Below are positions 43,047 through 51,804 of a stretch of 64,000 nt of DNA, one piece after another. The DNA comes from Arenibaculum pallidiluteum (GTDB taxonomy: Bacteria; Pseudomonadota; Alphaproteobacteria; Azospirillales; Azospirillaceae): NCBI RefSeq assembly GCF_017355985.1, contig NZ_JAFIQU010000004.1, forward strand, positions 1 through 64,000, read 5' to 3'. A program made the translations under genes and the position numbers. The notes under the pieces were generated by a model, which worked only from the letters and a program-made list of their open reading frames with translations, searched no databases and was not told where the DNA came from. Positions within the stretch are counted from its first letter, which is position 1. The number at the start of each line of letters is the position of its first letter.

Positions 43047-43223
43047 TCAGGCGACGGCCGGCTTCCGCCGGCGCGACGTCACGATCAGGAGGAGAAGGGC
43101 CGCGATCGGCGTCACCAGGAAGGCGATCACGAAATACAGGAGGAACCCGCCCCTGCGCCCGACGCCGAAGAGCGCGACCAGGATGCAGAGAGCGAAATAC
43201 AGCGCGGGGAAGAGGCTTGTCAT
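43047..43223 (-). CDS. Tiny two-helix membrane protein B
   Basis: This 58-residue protein starts MTSLFPALYFALCILVALFG, with a central GRRGGFLLYFVIAFLVTPIA and a basic tail SRRRKPAVA. The two-helix plan and shared motif show it is a tandem duplicate of the 62-residue protein 30 bases downstream. ATG 43223 is preferred to one at 43259, although both lack a strong ribosome site. Function unknown. Confidence 0.62.
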   Translation of the reverse strand: MTSLFPALYFALCILVALFGVGRRGGFLLYFVIAFLVTPIAALLLLIVTSRRRKPAVA

Positions 43224-43294
43224 GTCGTAGGTCCAGGGCTCCACCCCGGCGGCCGGCATGGGGCCGGTGCGCCGGGGCGGAGGAAGGGTGAAAA

Positions 43295-43801
43295 TCAGGC
43301 TGCCGACGGCGTCTCGGCGGTGCGGGCGGCCTCCGCCTCGATGTCGGTGGCGTCCTGCTTGGCCTTCGCCATCTCGCCCTTGAAGGCCTTGCGCATGGAC
43401 TCGATGTTGAAGTCCAGGAGCGTGCCGCCGCCCTCGAAGTGCTTCGTGAAGATCCGGCCGAGCGCGATGGTGGTGGCGGTCGACAGGCCCGGCATGATCG
43501 CGGCGCCGAGCACCGAGCCGACCACGGGGACCAGCTTCAGCGTGGATCCAAGCAGGGGGAGGCCGGTGGCCGCGAAGGGCAGGCCGCCGCCCAGGAGGCC
43601 GGCGATGATGATCCGGCCGCGCTCCTTCTCGAAGGGCACGCCGTAGAGCGTCGAGAGCTCGCGCATCATGTTGATCTGAACCGCCACGACGGCCGCCATA
43701 TCGGCGTACGGCACCGGCATCATTCCGAAGCCTGCCGCCATCGCGGCGTGGTGCTTCACGATCGTCTTCGCGCGTGCGCGCATCTCTTCTTGCTCGGCCA
43801 T
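43295..43801 (-). CDS. DUF697/YcjF-like membrane-associated protein
   Basis: This 168-residue protein begins MAEQEEMRARAKTIVKHHAA and resembles the DUF697 group found at the C-terminus of YcjF and Era-like GTPase partners. It has PVPYADMAAVVAVQINMMRE, a glycine-rich hydrophobic stretch LLGGGLPFAATGLPLLGSTL, and a second one starting VVGSVLGAAIMPGLSTA. A Lys/Glu/Ala-rich tail follows. ATG 43801 has GGAG six bases upstream; longer starts are in AT-rich DNA. It heads the leftward group. Without a GTPase domain its role is unclear; membrane insertion or oligomerisation is likely. Confidence 0.62.
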   Translation of the reverse strand: MAEQEEMRARAKTIVKHHAAMAAGFGMMPVPYADMAAVVAVQINMMRELSTLYGVPFEKERGRIIIAGLLGGGLPFAATGLPLLGSTLKLVPVVGSVLGAAIMPGLSTATTIALGRIFTKHFEGGGTLLDFNIESMRKAFKGEMAKAKQDATDIEAEAARTAETPSAA

Positions 43802-44220
43802 GGTCATCTCCGCCACGTGCTGTGGCTGCTGGAAGTTCGGCTGGTGAGGCGCCCCTGGAGGGCAGACATCCACAGTACGGCGCGCATATTGATGGGTAAA
43901 AAATAACCCAATAGTAAAATTCGCATCATTATCGCGTGGGGTGCCGCCGCCCCGAGCCGCCGTCGAATTTGCCGGCCGCAATCAACTTCGCGCACGACAG
44001 AAAGAATGTTCCGCTGGCCGATATGAATATGTTTGCGCAGATGTAATGGGGCCAGTAGTCGTCCTTCCGGCCGCGCGCGCCTGATTTTTGTTCGCCCCGT
44101 TAACGCAATGCTAATGCCACCCGCCCTTTGACTTTCCTGGATACATGGATGGCGCGGCATGCCCGGCACGGGCGCGGCCGTTCCGCACAGCCTCATTGAC
44201 CCCGGGGATTAGGGATCGCG
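43802..44220. other. AT-rich divergent control region before the giant gene
   Basis: The 419 bases between the DUF697-like gene and the 2021-codon gene include a distinctly AT-rich block (43880-44050). It contains TGGGT-AAAAAATA-ACCCA (43893-43910), a 5-bp inverted repeat that may be an operator. No credible gene is seen. Both divergent operons are probably controlled from here. Confidence 0.45.
43893..43910. promoter_or_regulatory. Inverted repeat in the divergent control region
   Basis: TGGGTAAAAAATAACCCA has perfect 5-bp arms around an A-rich centre, in the AT-richest part of the region between two divergent operons. It could bind a dimeric regulator. No regulator gene is nearby, so this is tentative. 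Confidence 0.3.
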
Positions 44221-47200
44221 ATGCCGGACGACGTGCGCCAGAGCGGCGGGGCAGGGGAGACGGGCTTGGTGAACGGGAGCCCGGTGGCCGGTGCCTCGGT
44301 TCCGCAAGGGCTTGCCGACGAGGCCGCCGCGGCGATTCTCGGAGGGCGGGGAGATATCGGTGCCGTCGCACAGAAGATGGCGTCGGCACTGGCGGCGCAG
44401 GGCCTGCCCGAGCACGGAGCCCGGCAGCTCGCCGATATGTGGATGCAGGCCTTCACGGCCGAGGTCGGCGCATCCGCCGCTCCGGACGCCGCCTCCGCGG
44501 CGGCTTCCTCGCTGGTGCAGGCGGCGCTAGCCCAGAGCGGCCGGGCTTCCGCTCCGGCCTCCGTCGACCACGACCTGGCGCTCGCGCTCGCGCAGGGAAG
44601 CGACGTCGCGACGGCCCTTTTAGACGCCGGCGTTCTGCCGCCGAACGGCTCGGGCGCGGGCGAGCGGCTGAGCCGCGTTCTCCTGGATGAGCTGTCGGAC
44701 GGACTCGCGCGCTCGCAGGACATGCCGGCTCAGGCCGGCGACGCGCTTTCCGGTGCGCTCGACAGGGTTGCGCGCGTGAAGGATGCGCTGGCCACCATGG
44801 AGCCGGCCGAGCTTTCGCCGGCCCAGAAGCTCGCCCAGTCCCTGGCCACAGGAGATGCGGGTGCCGTCACCGCCACGGCGTCAGGGGCGCCGGGAGGCCA
44901 GGACGCCTTCGCTGCCGCGCTCGAATCGGCGCTCTCCTCCGGTGCCGACATCCCGGATGCGTTTGCCTCCGCCACCGTGGAAGCGGCCCGGAGCGTCGAG
45001 CGCATGGAGACGCTGCAGGTCTCGCAGTCGGACGGCGACCGGATGCTGGCGGCCCTGGCCGATGGCGCTACCGGGAAGGCGCCGGAATTCACGGCAGGTC
45101 CCGCGGGGATCAACGATGCGGCGTTCGCCGCGTCGTTGAACATGGCGCTTGGTCAAGGCACGGATGCCGAGGCGGCTCTCGCCGGATCGCGGCAGGCGCA
45201 GGCCGAAGCCGCCGCGGTCGAGAAAGGCGTCGAGGTCCCGTTGAACGCGACCGACAGGCTCGTTTCCTCCCTTGCATCGGGCCAACGGGTCGAGGAAGCC
45301 GTCCAGTCCTTCGCAGCGACGGCCGGCGTGGATCCCGGGGCTGCCGGCGCCTTTGCCGCGGCGCTCGGCCCCACGCTTGCCGGTGGCGCGGATCCGGCGC
45401 GGGCCGTGGTCGGCGCACAGCAGAGCGCGATGACGGTTGCGGCGAATGCCGACGCGGCGGGCAGGGGCGTCACGGCGGATCCCCTGGCGGTCGCCCTGTC
45501 GAGCGGCGAGAACGTGCAGCAGGCGCTGCAGGATCTCGGCGTCACAGGGGGCGGGAGCGCCGCCCTGGCCGAGGCGCTCGCCAGCGGGCGACCGGTCGAT
45601 CAGGCGCTGGCCGCTGCCCATAGCGCCACGGCCGTCGCGAATGCGAACGCCGCGGCGGCATCCGTCCCCGTGTCGGCCGAGGACCAGGCCCTCGCGGCCA
45701 TGTCGACTCCGGGTGCGTCCGAGGAGAAATCCGGCGAGACGACGGAGGCGGAGGGCGAGGCCTCCAAGGAGCAGGCCGCGGAAGGCGAGGCCTCCGAGGA
45801 GCAGGCCGCCGAGGGCGAGGAGGCCAAGGCCGAGGACACGGAAGCCCAGGCCGATGGCGAAGCGGCCTCCGAGGACGGAGAGGAAGGCAAGGCCGAGAAG
45901 GTGGCCGAGGCCGCCGATTCCGAGGGGAAGGCCGATGGCCCGCAGGTGCAGGCGGCCCAGGTCGCCGATGCCGGCGACGCGGGTGCCGGTGCGGCGACGG
46001 GATCGCAGCAGGGCCGGCAACCCGAGACGCATGCGGCGGATGCCGGGGCCAAGGCCCCATCGCAGTCCGAGTCCGCTTCCGGATTGCAGGCGCCGGCCTC
46101 CTTCGACGCGCCCGCCGCGCCGACGAAGGCCGCGGGATCCCCGCTGACGGCCTACAAGACGGGCTTCACGACGGCATCGGCCGCCGGCCCGGCGAGCGCC
46201 GTCCAGGCATTCCAGCAGGCGCCGCCGCCCGTTCAGGTCCAGGTCAGGGCGCCGGATCTTGCCGCGGACTTCGATGCGGCCGCATTCGCCAAGGCGTTGG
46301 CGCTGGCGGAGGACAGCGCCGCGCCGGCCGGGTTCACGGTGCTCCAGGCGGTCGAACAGATCTTCCGAACCGCCGATGCGGGCACGAGCCTGGCGGGACT
46401 GGCGATCGTCTCCAACCCGGGCTCCGACGGAGGAACCTGGCAGTACAGCCTGGACGGCTCGACCTGGTCGGCCCTTGGCGCAGTCAGCGACCAGGCGGCG
46501 CTGGTGCTCCTGAACTCGGCCATGCTGCGGTTCGTTCCCATCGCCGGCTTCAACGGCGATGCGCCCGCCCTTGGCGCGCGCGCCGTGAACGCCGCCTGGA
46601 AGGGCGGCTTCAGCGACGCAGGAAAGCCCCTGATCGCCCTTGGCGAGGTCGGCGGGTTCACGGCGATCTCCGGACAGGCCGCGGGGTTCTCGCTTGCCGT
46701 GACCCCGGTGAACGACGCACCGGTCGCGACAACGACCACGGCTACTCTCCAGACCCTGGCCGAGAATGCGGCCAGCCCGGCGGGAGCGAGCGTCTCGACG
46801 CTTTTCTCCGCCACGTTCTCGGATGCCGCCGACCAGATTGCCGGCGGCTCGGCGGCCAATGCGCTGGCGGGCGTAGCGGTCGTCGGCAATGCAGCGAATG
46901 CAAGCCAGGGGGTCTGGCAGTATTGGACGGGATCATCCTGGGCCGATGTGGGCGCGGTCTCGAACGCCGCAGCGCTGGTCGTGAAGGCCTCGGACAGCCT
47001 GCGCTTCGTTCCCGCCCCTAACTGGAACGGGACCACGCCAGCGCTGGCCGTGCGCCTGATCGACGATTCCGCCGGCGCCGTCGGCACCGGCGCAAGGCTG
47101 GATTTCGGATCCGCGGGAACCGGCGACAGCACGCCCTACAGCGCAGCAACGGTGGCCCTGACCGGGACCGTCGCGGCCGTGAACGACGCACCGGTCGCGA

Positions 47201-50200
47201 CCGGATCCGCGGCGGTCCTCGCCGCGGGGCTGGAGGACGGTACGGACTCGCCGGGCGCGACGGTCTCGTCACTGTTCTCCTCGATGTTCTCCGATGCGGC
47301 GGACGCCGTCGCCGGCGGGTCTGCGGGCAATGGCTTCGCCGGCGTGGCCGTCCTTGCCAATGCGAGCGCCGCGGGGCAGGGGTCCTGGCAGTACTGGACG
47401 GGGTCCGGCTGGGCCGATATCGGCGCCGTTTCCGAAGCCGCAGCACTGCTCGTGAAGGCTTCGGACAGCCTGCGCTTCGTTCCCGCCCCCAACTGGAACG
47501 GCACGGTCCCGGCATTGACCGTGCGCCTGATCGATGATTCGGCCGGCGCGGTCGGCTCCGGAAACGTCGTGAACCTGGCCGCCGCCGGGACTGGCGGAAG
47601 CACGCCCTACAGCGCGGCGACGAACGCCCTGACGAGCACCGTCACCGCCGTCAACGACGCGCCGGTCGCAACCGGATCCTCCGCCGCCATGCCGGACATG
47701 GTCGAGGATGCATCGTCGCCCGGCGGAGCGACTGTCGCGTCGGTCTTCTCCTCGATGTTCTCCGACGCGGCGGACGCGGTTCCTGGCGACACCGCCGGCA
47801 ACGGCTTCGCGGGCATCGCCATCGTCGCCAACGCGGCGACCGGCACCCAGGGCGTTTGGCAGTACTGGACGGGGTCGGCCTGGGCGGATGTGGGCGCGGT
47901 CTCGAACGCCGCAGCGCTGGTCGTGAAGGCCTCGGACAGCCTGCGCTTCGTTCCCGCAGCGAACTGGAACGGAACCACGCCGGCACTGACCGTGCGCCTG
48001 ATCGACGATTCCGCCGGCGTCGTCGGCACCGGCAGCAAGGTGGATCTGAGCACGACGGGAACCGGCGGCAGCACGCCCTACAGCGCCACGACGGTGGCGC
48101 TGACCGGGGCCGTCGCCGCCGTCAACGACGCACCGGTCGCGACCGGATCCTCCGCGGTCGTGCCCGTCATCCAGGCGGATCCGACGACGGCGCCGGGTGC
48201 CACGGTCTCCTCCCTGTTCTCGGGCCTGTTCTCCGACGCGGCGGACGCGGTCCCCGGCGACACCGCCGGCAACGGCTTCGCGGGCATCGCCATCGTCGGC
48301 AATGCGGCGACTGCAAGCCAGGGTGTCTGGCAATATTGGACGGGATCGGCCTGGGCGGACGTGGGCACGGTCTCCGGCGCCTCGGCGCTGCTGGTGAAAG
48401 CGGCGGACAGCCTGCGCTTCGTTCCCGCAGCGAGCTGGAACGGGAGCACGCCGGCGCTGACCGTGCGCCTGATCGACGATTCCGCCGGAGCGGTGGGCAC
48501 CGGCGGCAGGGTGGATCTGAGCGCGACAGGAACCGGCGGCAGCACGCCCTACAGCGCGGCGACCGTCGCGCTGACGGGGGTCAACGTCAACGACGCGCCC
48601 GTGCTCGCCGATGCCGACCTGACGGTCACCGCCGGGGGGGCGTCGGGACAGCCCACCGGCACGGCCGGGGTGTCGGTCGGGGCGCTCGTGGGCCTGAGCG
48701 GGTCGTCCCCTGGGAACGTGACTGACCTCGACCCGGGGTCCGCCGCCGGCATCGCCATCGTCGGGAGCGACGAGACCTTCGGCACCTGGTGGTTCTCGAC
48801 GGATGGCGGGGCGAGCTGGCAGCGGGTCGGGGGCGTCGACAACTCCGCCAATGCACTTCTTCTCCGCTCGACGGACCGGCTGTACTTCGAGCCCGGCAGC
48901 TCCATGCCCGCCAGCATCCCCAATGCCCTGACCATCCGTGCCTGGGACCAGACCTCGGGGGTCGCTGGCTCCAAGGTCGCCATCGATGCCGGAGGCGGGA
49001 CGAGCGCCTTCTCGGTCGCTAGCGACACCGTCGCCCTGATCGGCAACACCCTGCTGCCGAACGGCTCCTTCGACAGCGGCGGGCTGGACGAGTGGGCCTC
49101 GATCGGGACCGTTACGGTTGCTGGTCCGACCAAGGAAGCGGTGATCGACGCCACCGGCGGGCAGCTCATCGCGAACATCGACGGATTCCTCGGGCTGGCG
49201 CCGTCGACGCTCAACAATCTGGCCGGCGGCGGGGCCACGACCGGCAGCGCCATGAAGCTGGCCGCAGGATACTACGTCGCGAAGGACTCCCTCCTTACCT
49301 TCGACTGGAGCTTCACGACCCAGGACAGTGGCTCCTTCAACGATTTCGCCTTCGTCGTCGTCAACGGCTCGGCGCGGATCATCGCCAGCGCGAATACGGG
49401 CGCGAGCGCGAGCGGCACCTTCAAGCTCCTGGTAGCGGCGGGCACGACTCTCAACCTCGGCCTCGGCGTCTCGGACTACGGGGATTCATCGGTCAGCCCC
49501 AACCTGCATGTCGACAACTTCAGGCTGATCCCACAGAACGGGGATCCCGTGGTGCTGGATCTCCTTGGGCACGGGCTGAACCTGACGTCCCGGTCGGACG
49601 GCGTCCTCTTCGACATGAACGCCGACGGCGCCGCCGACGAGACTGCCTGGATCGGCAAGGGAAGCGCGCTGCTGGCCTACGACACGGACGGCGACGGCCG
49701 GATCGCCGACGCGAGCGAGCTGGTCTCGGAGCATTTCCGTTCGGGGGCCCCGGACAGCCTTGCGGCCCTGGCAAGCCTCGACACCGACCGCAACGGCCTC
49801 GTCGACGACCGCGATGCGGACTTCTCCCGCCTCCTGATCTGGGAGGACGCGGACGGAGACGGCGTCAGCGCGGCAACCGAACTCAGGACCATGGCAGAGG
49901 CCGGAATCCAGTCCTTCGATGCCGTGTCCACGCCGAGTACCGAAGTGGTCGAGGGCAGCCGCATCCTGGGGCGGACGACGATGACTTTGACCGACGGCAG
50001 CGTCCACGAGGTCGCCGGCCTGTCCTTCGACGTTCGGCACGCCGTCCAGTCCCTGGTCGCCGCCCATGGCATCGCGGTCGGGAACGACGCTCCTGCGGCG
50101 GCGAACGACTTCACCCGGATGCTTGCGACCTCGGTCGGGCTGGCGCCCCCCGGTGACGGCGCCGACGCGACGATCGATATCGCCGCGGCCACCGCTGCAT

Positions 50201-50286
50201 CCACCGAGATCCCCGTTGACCCGCCCCATGACCGCACCGGCCTACAGCCGTCATCGGCGGACTACGCCGCGAGCCATCATTCCTGA
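44221..50286 (+). CDS. Giant repeat protein, predicted type I secretion substrate
   Basis: This 2021-residue protein has four regions. Residues 1-500 are Ala-rich helical repeats of about 75 residues, each with a phrase like LAEALASGRPVDQALAAA. Residues 500-600 are an acidic Glu/Ala/Lys linker. Residues 830-1456 are four near-identical 157-residue beta repeats, each starting VNDAPVA and containing GVWQYWTGS and LRFVPA; diverged copies lie on both sides. The C-terminus (about 1780-1930) has LFDMNADGAADE, YDTDGDGRIADASEL and WEDADGDGVSAATEL, calcium-loop-like motifs common in secreted adhesins. No signal peptide and no RTX nonapeptides are seen. Three secretion genes follow directly, so export by that apparatus is likely. 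A surface adhesin or matrix protein is the best guess. Confidence 0.78.
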   Translation: MPDDVRQSGGAGETGLVNGSPVAGASVPQGLADEAAAAILGGRGDIGAVAQKMASALAAQGLPEHGARQLADMWMQAFTAEVGASAAPDAASAAASSLVQAALAQSGRASAPASVDHDLALALAQGSDVATALLDAGVLPPNGSGAGERLSRVLLDELSDGLARSQDMPAQAGDALSGALDRVARVKDALATMEPAELSPAQKLAQSLATGDAGAVTATASGAPGGQDAFAAALESALSSGADIPDAFASATVEAARSVERMETLQVSQSDGDRMLAALADGATGKAPEFTAGPAGINDAAFAASLNMALGQGTDAEAALAGSRQAQAEAAAVEKGVEVPLNATDRLVSSLASGQRVEEAVQSFAATAGVDPGAAGAFAAALGPTLAGGADPARAVVGAQQSAMTVAANADAAGRGVTADPLAVALSSGENVQQALQDLGVTGGGSAALAEALASGRPVDQALAAAHSATAVANANAAAASVPVSAEDQALAAMSTPGASEEKSGETTEAEGEASKEQAAEGEASEEQAAEGEEAKAEDTEAQADGEAASEDGEEGKAEKVAEAADSEGKADGPQVQAAQVADAGDAGAGAATGSQQGRQPETHAADAGAKAPSQSESASGLQAPASFDAPAAPTKAAGSPLTAYKTGFTTASAAGPASAVQAFQQAPPPVQVQVRAPDLAADFDAAAFAKALALAEDSAAPAGFTVLQAVEQIFRTADAGTSLAGLAIVSNPGSDGGTWQYSLDGSTWSALGAVSDQAALVLLNSAMLRFVPIAGFNGDAPALGARAVNAAWKGGFSDAGKPLIALGEVGGFTAISGQAAGFSLAVTPVNDAPVATTTTATLQTLAENAASPAGASVSTLFSATFSDAADQIAGGSAANALAGVAVVGNAANASQGVWQYWTGSSWADVGAVSNAAALVVKASDSLRFVPAPNWNGTTPALAVRLIDDSAGAVGTGARLDFGSAGTGDSTPYSAATVALTGTVAAVNDAPVATGSAAVLAAGLEDGTDSPGATVSSLFSSMFSDAADAVAGGSAGNGFAGVAVLANASAAGQGSWQYWTGSGWADIGAVSEAAALLVKASDSLRFVPAPNWNGTVPALTVRLIDDSAGAVGSGNVVNLAAAGTGGSTPYSAATNALTSTVTAVNDAPVATGSSAAMPDMVEDASSPGGATVASVFSSMFSDAADAVPGDTAGNGFAGIAIVANAATGTQGVWQYWTGSAWADVGAVSNAAALVVKASDSLRFVPAANWNGTTPALTVRLIDDSAGVVGTGSKVDLSTTGTGGSTPYSATTVALTGAVAAVNDAPVATGSSAVVPVIQADPTTAPGATVSSLFSGLFSDAADAVPGDTAGNGFAGIAIVGNAATASQGVWQYWTGSAWADVGTVSGASALLVKAADSLRFVPAASWNGSTPALTVRLIDDSAGAVGTGGRVDLSATGTGGSTPYSAATVALTGVNVNDAPVLADADLTVTAGGASGQPTGTAGVSVGALVGLSGSSPGNVTDLDPGSAAGIAIVGSDETFGTWWFSTDGGASWQRVGGVDNSANALLLRSTDRLYFEPGSSMPASIPNALTIRAWDQTSGVAGSKVAIDAGGGTSAFSVASDTVALIGNTLLPNGSFDSGGLDEWASIGTVTVAGPTKEAVIDATGGQLIANIDGFLGLAPSTLNNLAGGGATTGSAMKLAAGYYVAKDSLLTFDWSFTTQDSGSFNDFAFVVVNGSARIIASANTGASASGTFKLLVAAGTTLNLGLGVSDYGDSSVSPNLHVDNFRLIPQNGDPVVLDLLGHGLNLTSRSDGVLFDMNADGAADETAWIGKGSALLAYDTDGDGRIADASELVSEHFRSGAPDSLAALASLDTDRNGLVDDRDADFSRLLIWEDADGDGVSAATELRTMAEAGIQSFDAVSTPSTEVVEGSRILGRTTMTLTDGSVHEVAGLSFDVRHAVQSLVAAHGIAVGNDAPAAANDFTRMLATSVGLAPPGDGADATIDIAAATAASTEIPVDPPHDRTGLQPSSADYAASHHS
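46708..48590 (+). repeat. Four tandem 471-bp coding repeats
   Basis: The phrase encoding VNDAP starts at 46708, 47179, 47650 and 48121, exactly 471 bases (157 codons) apart, and a last diverged copy begins near 48586. Within each unit, WQYWTGS, DSLRFVPA and LIDDSAG are nearly invariant, and the DNA is also highly similar. Such exact spacing suggests recent duplication or ongoing homogenisation, and the copy number may vary between strains. Confidence 0.9.
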
Positions 50287-50396
50287 GGCGGAGGTCCACG
50301 GCCGCTGCCGCGCAATGTCACGGGGGGTCCTATCCCTTTGTGGTAATGCCATCGGCTTAGTCTCTGCACAGATCCGACGAAGACTCCAAGACGCCA

Positions 50397-51776
50397 ATGC
50401 GCATGTCCTTCCCTCTCGCGGCCGTCCTGGCCGGGTTCCTGCTCGGCGCGCCCGGCGTGCATGCCGCGGACAGGGATGCCGTCGCGGCGCTGATCGAGAA
50501 GGCCGCCGAATCCCATGACAGGATGCGCGCGGCGGAGGCCGCCGCCGATGGCGCCAGGAACGCGCTGCGGGTGAGCCACGGTGGCTGGTACCCGACGGTG
50601 TCGGTCGCGGTGAACGGCGGGCGCGAGGTCACGGACAAGCCGTCGCCGCAGACCAGGACGGATCTGAACGCGAACCAGGTCTCGTTCCGCGCGACCCAGC
50701 TCCTCTGGGATTTCGACGCGACGAATGCGGATGTCAGGCGCTCCCAGTGGAACCTGATCCGATCCGAGGTCGCGATCGAGCGTACCCGACAGGACCTTCT
50801 GATCGAAGGGCTGAGCGCCTACGCGAACCTCGCCCGGGCGCATAACCTGCTCCTCTATGCCCGCCAGTCCGAGGCGAACATCCAGCGCCAGACCGGCCTC
50901 GAGGAGGTTCGCCTGAGCGAAGGCTTCGGCCAGAGCACAGACGTGCTCCAGGCCAAGAGCCAGCTCGCGGGCGCCCAGGCGAGGCGCGTCGCCGCGCAGG
51001 AGGCGATGCAGAATGCCCTCAACCGCTTCCAGGCCTTCTACGGACATGTCGAGCTCGCGACGGACACAAGGGACGTGCTGGCGCCGCCGAAGGCTGCTCT
51101 GCCCCTGACGCTCGACCAGGCCATCGACGAGGCGCGCAAGCACAACCCCCTTCTGCAGGAGCTGGCGCTGAGCACCGCGGCCGCGAAGGAGGGGATCGAA
51201 TCCGTGCGGGGTCGCAGCCTCTATCCCCGCGTCGAAGGCGTCGTGGAGCGGAACCTCAAGGACAACGTCACGGGACAGCTCGGCCGGCAGTCCGAGACGG
51301 TGTTCAAGGTCCAGGTCACCTTCGCGCTCAACGCGGGACTGACCGCGGTCAACACGCTCCGCATCGCGGAAGCGGAGCTGCGCCTTGCGGACGCAACCTG
51401 GGCGGACCAGGAGCGGCAGGTTCTGGAGACCGTGCGCAACAGCTGGTCGCGCCTCCAGAGCGCACGGCTCCAGGCCCAGCTCCTGCGCGACCAGGCGAGC
51501 CTGGCCGAGGGGTTTCTCGAGGTCGCGCGGTCCGAGCGCGAGCTGGGAACGCGCTCGCTGATCGACCTGCTGGCCGGCGAGACGACGCTGATCAACGCGC
51601 GCAGCGATGCCCTGGCGGCCGAGACCGAGGAGGTGCTGGCCGCCTACCGGCTCCTGTCTGCGATCGGCCAGCTCGAGGCCGGCCACATCCAGACTCGCGC
51701 GCTGGTGGAGCGTCAGTCCCCCGGAGCGCGCGGCAGCAACGCACAGGGCCGCGATCGGACGGGGAGGGCGAGGTGA
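50397..51776 (+). CDS. TolC-family outer-membrane secretion protein
   Basis: This 459-residue protein has a signal peptide (1-23, ending GVHAA) and two TolC-type repeats rich in coiled-coil. Markers are QLLWDFDATNADVRRSQWNL, LTLDQAIDEARKHNPLLQEL (start of the second repeat) and SLIDLLAGETTLINARSDAL. It should form the trimeric outer-membrane tunnel for the adjacent inner-membrane ABC protein and adaptor. A second in-frame ATG lies two codons later. It is separated from the giant gene by 110 bases and from the ABC gene by 28. Confidence 0.87.
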   Translation: MRMSFPLAAVLAGFLLGAPGVHAADRDAVAALIEKAAESHDRMRAAEAAADGARNALRVSHGGWYPTVSVAVNGGREVTDKPSPQTRTDLNANQVSFRATQLLWDFDATNADVRRSQWNLIRSEVAIERTRQDLLIEGLSAYANLARAHNLLLYARQSEANIQRQTGLEEVRLSEGFGQSTDVLQAKSQLAGAQARRVAAQEAMQNALNRFQAFYGHVELATDTRDVLAPPKAALPLTLDQAIDEARKHNPLLQELALSTAAAKEGIESVRGRSLYPRVEGVVERNLKDNVTGQLGRQSETVFKVQVTFALNAGLTAVNTLRIAEAELRLADATWADQERQVLETVRNSWSRLQSARLQAQLLRDQASLAEGFLEVARSERELGTRSLIDLLAGETTLINARSDALAAETEEVLAAYRLLSAIGQLEAGHIQTRALVERQSPGARGSNAQGRDRTGRAR

Positions 51777-51804
51777 CGGGCTGCACGGATCGGATGGCCG
51801 CGCC

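Noticed and set aside
46708-48590. Tandem repeats considered as a CRISPR-like or non-coding array
   Set aside because: The period is 471 bases, in frame within a long gene, and repeats encode a conserved protein domain.
49500-50286. RTX toxin identity for the giant protein
   Set aside because: The C-terminus has calcium-loop-like DxDGDG motifs but no glycine-rich nonapeptide array, so it was called an adhesin-like secretion substrate only.
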